Assembly: GCF_030817075.1 (NCBI RefSeq)
Contig: NZ_JAUSYU010000001.1
Coordinates: forward strand, 3,534,001 to 3,598,000
DNA: 64,000 nt
From: Arthrobacter sp. V1I9
Lineage (GTDB): Bacteria; Actinomycetota; Actinomycetes; Actinomycetales; Micrococcaceae
Direction of reading: 5' to 3'
This document shows positions 58,281 to 64,000 of this stretch, piece by piece. Both the position numbers and the translations under genes were made by a program. Positions within the stretch are counted from its first letter, which is position 1. Each line of letters begins with the position of its first letter. The notes below the pieces were generated by a model. It was not told the origin of the DNA and did not search any database. It was given only the letters and a program-made list of their open reading frames with translations.

Positions 58281-60221
58281 CTAGGGTGCTTGCGTGTGCT
58301 TGGTGGCGACGGCGGAATCCGCCGGAATGGGATTGACTGCGGTGGAGCCGGCCGTACTGGAACTGCCGTGGCACGGCGCGTCCTCTGAACAGCGTTCACC
58401 GCATTCATGCTTTGTCACGAGGTCAAACTGGGCGCCGCCGTGCTGGTCCACGCCCGTGCGGATGGCGCGCTCCACCACCGAATCAGCCAGCCGCCGTCGC
58501 AGGGACAGCGGATCCCGGCGCAGGTCCTTGACCAGGGCGAAGCACAGCAGCAGCATGACCAGCACGAACGGCAGGGCCGCCACAATGGTGATGCGCTGCA
58601 GGCCGGAGAGCGCCTCGGACGGTTTGTCGCCGCCGGCCAGCATCATCACGGCAGCTACTGCACCTGTCAGCAGGCCCCAGAAGATGATCAGGCCGCGCTT
58701 CGGGTCAGAGGATCCGTTGGAGCTCAGGGACGCCATGATGATCGACGCCGAATCCGCTCCGGTGATGAAGAAGATGGCCACCAGGACCATGGCCAGGACA
58801 ATGACCGCTCCGGTCAGCCAGGCAGGCATGGACATGTTCTTCACGAGGTCGAACAGTGCTCCGTCGAAGTTGATCGAAGGTGATCCGCTTGCCATGGACA
58901 CCAGGCCAGGGGTGCCGGCCTTGTCCGCCTCCTGCTGGACGTGGAAGGCCGTGCCGCCAAAGATGCCGAACCAGATGACGCTGACCACGCTGGGGACGAG
59001 CAGGACGCCGGTGACGAACTGGCGGATGGTGCGGCCGCGGCTGATGCGGGCAATAAACATGCCCACGAACGGCGTCCACGATACCCACCAGGCCCAGTAG
59101 AAGATGGTCCAGCCGGACAACCAGGTCCGCAGCGCTTCGTCACCTACGGCCTCGGTCCGCGAGGACATTTCGGCGAGGTCCCTGGCGTAGTCTCCTACCG
59201 CAGCGGGGATGAGGTTGAGGATGAACAGGGTGGGCCCGGCGACGAAAACGATGAGCGCCAGGATCACGGCCAGGACCATGTTGATGTTGGACAGCCATTG
59301 GATGCCACGGCTGATCCCGGAAATGGCCGAGGCGACGAAACAGGCGGTCAGGATGGCAACAATGGCCACCAGGACAGGGGTGCCGGTTTCGCTGATCCAC
59401 CCGTTGGATGTCAGTCCGCTGCCGATCTGGAGTGCGCCGAGGCCGAGGGACGCCGCCGTGCCGAAGAGCGTGGCAAAGATCGCCAGGATGTTGATGAACC
59501 TGCCCACCGGCCCTTCCACTGTCCTAATCCCGAACAGGGACGTGAACGCTGCGGAGATGAGCTGCCGGCGGCCGAGGCGGTAGGTGCCGTAGGCCATGGC
59601 AATTCCGACGACGGCGTACATGGCCCAGGGGTGAAGGGTCCAGTGGAAGATGGAAGTGGCCATGGCCGTCTGGACGGCCGCGGGCGTCCGTCCATCGACG
59701 GTTCCCGGCGGCGGGGAGACGAAGTGGTAGAGCGGCTCGGCCACGCCGTAGAACATTAGGCCGATGCCCATGCCGGCCGCGAACATCATGGCAATCCATG
59801 AGACCGTCCGGAACTCGGGCTTTTCGCCGTCTTTGCCCAGCGGGATGTTACCCCACTTGCCCAGGGCCAGCCACAGGACAAAAACGACGAACAATGAAGC
59901 CAGGACCATAAAGAGCCAGCCGGTGTACTCCATGACCCAGTCCAGGGCGAGGGTTGAGGTGGAGGACAGGCTGTCCCGACCCAGGAAGCCCCATGCAACA
60001 AAGGCCAGGGCGAGGATGCCCGTGATGCCGAAGGTGACTTTGTCCAGGGTGAGCTTTCGGTTTCGGCGCTCTGCCACGGCCTGTTCAGCACGGCCTTGGC
60101 GGAGTTCCTGCATGATCTGTTCGGTGTCCTCCACCTCGGCCTCCGGATGGTGGGAGACCGGCTGGGGATCCGGTTCGGGCCGGACGTCGTTGTCCGGACG
60201 GGTTTCACTGTTTAAAGCCAT
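58281..60221 (-). CDS. BCCT-family betaine/choline/carnitine transporter
   Basis: A 646-residue secondary carrier with 12 membrane segments. The Trp-rich TM8 signature is clear (GWTIFYWAWWVSWTPFVGMFIARISRGRT), as is GMGIGLMFYGVAEP in an earlier helix. It probably brings glycine betaine or dimethylglycine into the cell for the downstream enzymes. The C-terminal 45 residues are unusual, with a Cys/His cluster (HECGERCSEDAPCHG). ATG 60221 is chosen over a longer in-frame start. First gene of the BCCT-purU-dmg operon. Confidence 0.92.
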   Translation of the reverse strand: MALNSETRPDNDVRPEPDPQPVSHHPEAEVEDTEQIMQELRQGRAEQAVAERRNRKLTLDKVTFGITGILALAFVAWGFLGRDSLSSTSTLALDWVMEYTGWLFMVLASLFVVFVLWLALGKWGNIPLGKDGEKPEFRTVSWIAMMFAAGMGIGLMFYGVAEPLYHFVSPPPGTVDGRTPAAVQTAMATSIFHWTLHPWAMYAVVGIAMAYGTYRLGRRQLISAAFTSLFGIRTVEGPVGRFINILAIFATLFGTAASLGLGALQIGSGLTSNGWISETGTPVLVAIVAILTACFVASAISGISRGIQWLSNINMVLAVILALIVFVAGPTLFILNLIPAAVGDYARDLAEMSSRTEAVGDEALRTWLSGWTIFYWAWWVSWTPFVGMFIARISRGRTIRQFVTGVLLVPSVVSVIWFGIFGGTAFHVQQEADKAGTPGLVSMASGSPSINFDGALFDLVKNMSMPAWLTGAVIVLAMVLVAIFFITGADSASIIMASLSSNGSSDPKRGLIIFWGLLTGAVAAVMMLAGGDKPSEALSGLQRITIVAALPFVLVMLLLCFALVKDLRRDPLSLRRRLADSVVERAIRTGVDQHGGAQFDLVTKHECGERCSEDAPCHGSSSTAGSTAVNPIPADSAVATKHTQAP

Positions 60222-60379
60222 GAGCAAGTCCTTAGTTCGGATTCATGGGGTGGCGCTGTACTCCGGCGTCCCCAAGCCGGGCGGAAGATCGGGCTTCCTG
60301 GTATTCAGTAATCAAGGCCAGCTTTGCTTCCATCGTGGCGGCTGTTCCGTAAAGATCAACACGTCTCGCAATAAGCAAC

Positions 60380-60409
60380 AGAGTGGCTCGGATCACAGCC
60401 TGGTGTCAA
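60380..60409 (-). promoter_or_regulatory. Predicted promoter of the BCCT-purU-dmg operon
   Basis: On the minus strand TTGACA (60409-60404), an 18-bp spacer and CACTCT (60385-60380), in the 252-bp gap between gbcB and the transporter gene. The -10 box is poor, so this is tentative. Confidence 0.4.
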
Positions 60410-60479
60410 GGTTTTTCTGAACTCTTAAGCTCTATTTCTCGGTTTCCGGCCGCGCCTTGACGGTGGACCGGAACAGGGG

Positions 60480-61895
60480 CTAGGCATCGATCACCAGGTC
60501 CGTCTGCGCCGTGGAGCAGCAGGGCAGGAACTTGCCTGCCGAGATTTCCCGCGCCCGGATTCCGCCCTGGTGGTTCATATCGACCTCCCCTGAAAGCTTG
60601 ACGACCTTGCAGGAGCCGCACATGCCTTCCTTGCAGTTCGCGCCGATCCTGACGCCGGCGCGCTGGGCCGCCTCAAGGATGTGTTCGGTAGGGTCGATTC
60701 GCACATTGATGCCGGTACGCATAAAGGACATAGTGAGGCTGCCTGCTCCCACCGTGCTGAAGGTGGATGCGTCAGGGGCACCGGCTTCCGGCTCCCCGCC
60801 CGGGCTGTCGGCAGAGGGGTCGGAGCCGGGCTTGTCCGGGTCGCTGATTTCCAGCGGCAGTCCCGAGGCCTGCAGAGTTCCGTCTGCGTCGTAGCCAGGC
60901 TCGTAGAGCCCGAACGCGGCGGGCTGGCTTTCGTAGTAGTCCTCCGCGGATTCTGCGATTTCCTCGGCAATTTCCTCCGCGACGTCGGCTGCAAGTGCCA
61001 CCTCCGCCTGGTATTCAAGGAGTGTCTGGCGGTCTCCGGAGAAGAACTCCATGTAGATGGAAGTGTCGTCGACACCGACCTTCGTGAGGAGCTCGGTGGC
61101 GGTGTTCAGGTAACCCTCCGGGCCACACGCGTACACCTGGCGCCCGTTGGCGTCCGGAGCCACCTCCTCGAGCATTGCCGCCGTCAGCCTTCCGCTGAGT
61201 CCTTCCCATCCCTCCGGCGCACTGCGGTCACCCAGGGAATAGTAGACCTTGACGCGCGAGTCTACGGAGGCGATATAGGCCAGTTCCCGGTGGAAGGCAA
61301 AGCCGCCAGCATCCGAGCCGTGGTACAGCACCACAACATCGGCGTGTCCAGGCAGGGAGTGGATGGTCCGCACCATGGACATGATGGGAGTGATGCCTGC
61401 GCCGGCGGCAAGCAAAAGGTATCGTGCCCGCCGGTCGGCATCGGGCAGGTGGAATGCTCCCACCGGTCCCAACATCTCAAGGACGGTGCCGGGCTTGACG
61501 TTTTCGTGTACCCATGGCGATACCAGTCCCGTGGAGTCGCACTTGACGGTAATGCTGAAGGTCCACGGCTCGGTGGGCGAACTGGACAGCGAGTAGCTGC
61601 GGTCCACCGGTTCCTGGTCCTCACCATTTACGGGAAAGGCGACGTTCACGTACTGGCCGGCACGGAACGCCAGGGGCGCGCCGTCGCAGCGGCGGAACAC
61701 GAAGGTCATCATGGCGCCGGCCTCGGGAACCGTCTCGACGCATTCGGCCATGAACTCCTGGGGATGCCACGGGCCCAGTGCACGGGCTGCCCGGGCAGGC
61801 GTCTCAGTGCTTCCCATCACCCTGTTCCACGGCATCTCAAGACCGCGAATGCGCTGTGGTTCCTGGATTGCCGTTTCAGTGAGGAGTTCAATCAT
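60480..61895 (-). CDS. gbcB: Glycine betaine monooxygenase reductase subunit (GbcB-type, ferredoxin reductase)
   Basis: A 471-residue electron-transfer protein. The FNR-type module holds the FAD-binding RSYSLSSSP (about residue 100) and NAD-binding AAGAGITPIMSM (about 168). The C-terminal plant-type [2Fe-2S] domain has the CKEGMCGSC and C-C motifs (about 430-460). Between them lies an unusual Asp/Glu/Gly/Pro-rich linker of about 100 residues, absent in typical GbcB proteins of about 370 residues. It passes electrons to the Rieske oxygenase. ATG 61895 overlaps the gbcA stop by four bases (ATGA). Confidence 0.9.
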   Translation of the reverse strand: MIELLTETAIQEPQRIRGLEMPWNRVMGSTETPARAARALGPWHPQEFMAECVETVPEAGAMMTFVFRRCDGAPLAFRAGQYVNVAFPVNGEDQEPVDRSYSLSSSPTEPWTFSITVKCDSTGLVSPWVHENVKPGTVLEMLGPVGAFHLPDADRRARYLLLAAGAGITPIMSMVRTIHSLPGHADVVVLYHGSDAGGFAFHRELAYIASVDSRVKVYYSLGDRSAPEGWEGLSGRLTAAMLEEVAPDANGRQVYACGPEGYLNTATELLTKVGVDDTSIYMEFFSGDRQTLLEYQAEVALAADVAEEIAEEIAESAEDYYESQPAAFGLYEPGYDADGTLQASGLPLEISDPDKPGSDPSADSPGGEPEAGAPDASTFSTVGAGSLTMSFMRTGINVRIDPTEHILEAAQRAGVRIGANCKEGMCGSCKVVKLSGEVDMNHQGGIRAREISAGKFLPCCSTAQTDLVIDA

Positions 61896-63196
61896 GCCAA
61901 GTGCTCCTGCACGCGCTGCACGTACCAGTTGATGAATGCCTCCACCTGGTATTCGCTCTTCATGTACGGGCCGGGCTCGTAGGCGGGACTGCCGGCACCC
62001 TGCTGGCAGAGCTCGACGAACGCCTTGTCCTGCAGGTTCGTCTGCTTCCAGGTGTAGGTGAGCTTCTCCAGGTCGTAGTCGACACCTTCCACCGCGTCAT
62101 CAGCTACCAGCCAAGTGGTGCGCACGAGGCTCTGGTGTTCGTTGATGGGGAAGACGCCGAACGTGATGACATGGTCTCCGAGGAAATGGAACCAGCTGTT
62201 GGGCTGCAGGTGCATCGAGCAGCGGCCAAGGCGGAAGTCGGGCAAGTCCCCGAGCAGCTTCTTGGAAAGCCTGCGCCCGTCGGCGGAGAACGATTCGCCC
62301 TCTCCATCGAGTGGCTCCCGTGAGATGCGGATTCCCGCGATGCGCGTGTCAAGCTGCTCCACCACCTCGTAGGGAAGACCGTAGCGGCGGCAGCGCTCCT
62401 CGAGGGACGATTCGGCCTCCTTGTTCCGGTCCCACACTTCCTCAAGATGAGCCGGGATCAGGCCCTCCGTCAGGCCCCAGGTGGGGAAGAGGGAGCAGGC
62501 GAGCTCAGGGTGGCCGTCGCAGTGGTAGCACTCACGGTTGTTCTCCATGACGAGCTTCCAGTTGCTTTCTTCAATGATGTTCTGCTGGTACGCGATCTTG
62601 GTTTTCGAAAGATCGTGGGGCGCCAGGTAGGGCTCGAAGATCTTTGCGGTTTCGTCGAAGTCCGTCGGCGGTTCATCCGCAATGCAGACGAAGATCAGTC
62701 CGGCGACCTCGCGGCCGTGGGCGCGCTTGAGGCCGAAGCAGCTCTTGTCGAACTTCGTTTCCCCCGGCGCGGAGGCATGGATCAGGTTGCCCTCCGGGGA
62801 GTAGGTCCAGGAGTGGTAGCCGCAGACCAGGTTTCCGGTTGACCCGGCAGCTTCGGTGAGAACACGTGCGCCGCGGTGGCGGCATACGTTGTGCAGGACG
62901 TTGACGCCGCCGTCGTCGTTGCGCAGCACAATCAGGGAGTAGGGCCCGTAGTCGACGGTTACGTAGTCGCCCGGCTCCGGCAGTTCCGCGGTGCTGGCGG
63001 CATAGATCCAGTGCTGGCCGAAAATGGCCTCCATGTCGATCTTGAAGATCGAGGCATCGGTATAGAAGGGGGCATCGAGGGAGTAGCCGGTGCGCCGGAA
63101 CTCAAACAAGGCGGTAATTTCTGCCAGCTGCTCGCCAGGCAAGGAGGCAGCGATTTTTCCGCGTGTATTGAGGGGCACGTTCACTGGAGCAGTCAT
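61892..63196 (-). CDS. gbcA: Glycine betaine monooxygenase oxygenase subunit (GbcA-type Rieske)
   Basis: Demethylates glycine betaine to dimethylglycine with O2 and releases formaldehyde. The 434-residue protein shows the Rieske [2Fe-2S] ligands Cys105, His107, Cys125 and His128 (CRHRG and CGYHSW), and the mononuclear iron site in NNRECYHCDGHPEL (His225, His229). The match to GbcA, including the ENNRECYHC stretch, is strong, but choline- or carnitine-type relatives share the fold. ATG 63196 has a GGGAGGAAA site. It heads the gbcA-gbcB operon and is divergent from the LysR gene. Confidence 0.9.
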   Translation of the reverse strand: MTAPVNVPLNTRGKIAASLPGEQLAEITALFEFRRTGYSLDAPFYTDASIFKIDMEAIFGQHWIYAASTAELPEPGDYVTVDYGPYSLIVLRNDDGGVNVLHNVCRHRGARVLTEAAGSTGNLVCGYHSWTYSPEGNLIHASAPGETKFDKSCFGLKRAHGREVAGLIFVCIADEPPTDFDETAKIFEPYLAPHDLSKTKIAYQQNIIEESNWKLVMENNRECYHCDGHPELACSLFPTWGLTEGLIPAHLEEVWDRNKEAESSLEERCRRYGLPYEVVEQLDTRIAGIRISREPLDGEGESFSADGRRLSKKLLGDLPDFRLGRCSMHLQPNSWFHFLGDHVITFGVFPINEHQSLVRTTWLVADDAVEGVDYDLEKLTYTWKQTNLQDKAFVELCQQGAGSPAYEPGPYMKSEYQVEAFINWYVQRVQEHLA

Positions 63197-63275
63197 GGGT
63201 TTCCTCCCGGGAGGCATGGGTAGTGGGTGTAGCGTTGGCCACGGGTGCGCGGATGCTACCGACATGGTCGAAGAA

Positions 63276-63303
63276 CTTGTAGTAATGAGATTAGGGTCAC
63301 AAG
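63276..63303. promoter_or_regulatory. Candidate LysR binding site between gbcA and the LysR gene
   Basis: An inverted repeat CTTGT-N18-ACAAG in the 157-bp divergent gap. LysR regulators commonly bind such T-N11-A-type dyads near the promoter they activate. Position fits control of both genes. Confidence 0.4.
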
Positions 63304-63353
63304 AGCTGCAACAAAAGCGCAAGTTTTTGAAGATAACCATGCAGAATTGATGC

Positions 63354-64000
63354 ATGATCGATCCAAGGCTCATCACACTCCGCGTGTTCGCCCGGTGCGG
63401 CACCATAGGCGCGACCGCGGAGCTGACCGGATATTCCCCTTCTGCCGTCTCCGCGCAGTTGCGGGAGCTCCAGCGCGTGCTTGGAATGCAGCTGCTGACG
63501 AAAGACGGCCGGGGCGTCCGGCTTACCGCCACGGGTCGCTTTCTCGTGGCGGGCTCGGATCCCCTCATTGCCCAGTGGGAGAGCCTGCGGGCCGCAGCCA
63601 TGGAGGCCGGTGACCAGGTGCAGGCCCATTTTGGCCTCGGCGGATTTTCCACTGCAGCCGCCCAGTTGCTCGCGCCGCTGGCCGCCGCACTGCGCTCAAC
63701 ACGCCCGCTGCTGGAGGTACAGGTTCTTGAGGCTGATCCAGCCCGCTGCTTCGATTTGTTGGTCGCGGAACGAATAGACCTTGCGGTCATTGTCGCCACG
63801 CAGTCCGACACTTATGGCGAGGACGATCCCCGCTTCGAGCAGACAGTTCTGCTCGACGATCCACTGGACGTGATCATTCCTGGTGACCATCCGCTGGCGT
63901 CACGGGAAACAGCGACACTTGAAGACCTGGCATCGGAACCCTGGATCACGGAGGCCGCTGGTTCCACCTACCATTCCCTTTTCATCGCGGCCTTCACTGC
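63354..64000 (+). CDS. LysR-family transcriptional regulator, 3' end outside window
   Basis: Read directly: ATG 63354 opens a frame without a stop to base 64000 (215 codons). The N-terminal winged helix (IDPRLITLRVFARCGTIGATAELTGYSPSAVSAQLRELQRVLGMQLL) is the LysR DNA-binding domain, followed by the start of the effector-binding domain (AHFGLGGFSTAAAQLLAPLAAAL). Divergent from gbcA, so it is a good candidate for the betaine-pathway activator. The C-terminal half is missing. Confidence 0.88.
   Translation, partial: MIDPRLITLRVFARCGTIGATAELTGYSPSAVSAQLRELQRVLGMQLLTKDGRGVRLTATGRFLVAGSDPLIAQWESLRAAAMEAGDQVQAHFGLGGFSTAAAQLLAPLAAALRSTRPLLEVQVLEADPARCFDLLVAERIDLAVIVATQSDTYGEDDPRFEQTVLLDDPLDVIIPGDHPLASRETATLEDLASEPWITEAAGSTYHSLFIAAFT

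Overview
The window is a chromosomal stretch of a high-GC actinobacterium, most likely Arthrobacter or Pseudarthrobacter (Micrococcaceae). The main grounds are mycothiol-type formaldehyde metabolism, a dimethylglycine oxidase with the same layout as the Arthrobacter globiformis enzyme, GAF-ANTAR regulators, frequent GTG/TTG starts and the overall gene families. No rRNA, tRNA, CRISPR, transposase or phage gene was seen. The first gene (dacB, minus) and the last (a LysR regulator, plus) run off the window.

Region 1-29 kb is mostly housekeeping and transport: dacB, ppa, a carboxylesterase, a broken phosphoketolase plus a broken alpha/beta hydrolase, a SatD-like protein, an AEC transporter, phosphatases, serS, a diacylglycerol kinase-like protein, pheA, a rhodanese, a peptidase E/amidase pair, an NCS1 permease, a NERD protein, pgm, a RutE-like nitroreductase beside a uracil/xanthine permease, and a GAF-ANTAR/SGNH-hydrolase pair. 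A nested inverted repeat built on ACGCTCTCTCA lies at 24767-24924.

Region 29-44 kb is accessory and stress-like. It holds a glycosyltransferase, small acidic low-complexity proteins, two SDR oxidoreductases, membrane proteins, glycerate kinase and a methyltransferase. A signalling cluster follows (receiver-like/GAF histidine kinase, GGDEF-EAL protein, stand-alone EAL protein). Several small-protein genes here and at 14-19 kb have TAAGCATGCTTA-like palindromes upstream.

Region 44-64 kb is a methylamine and one-carbon catabolic island. Glycine betaine is imported by a BCCT carrier and demethylated by a Rieske oxygenase and its reductase (gbcA/gbcB). Dimethylglycine oxidase gives sarcosine and methylene-THF. 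PurU recycles formyl-THF to formate. Creatinase gives sarcosine and urea. Formaldehyde goes through mycothiol-dependent formaldehyde dehydrogenase and a beta-lactamase-fold hydrolase to formate, and an FdhF/YdeP-type oxidoreductase is the candidate formate-oxidising step. An IclR and a LysR regulator flank the two halves. An unrelated block (50.9-54.6 kb) separates them. As read, the fdhF-like gene carries a 1-bp frameshift.

Four genes are interrupted in this sequence: phosphoketolase, its hydrolase neighbour, a DUF559-type gene and the fdhF-like gene. Whether these are true pseudogenes or sequencing errors cannot be settled from the window alone.
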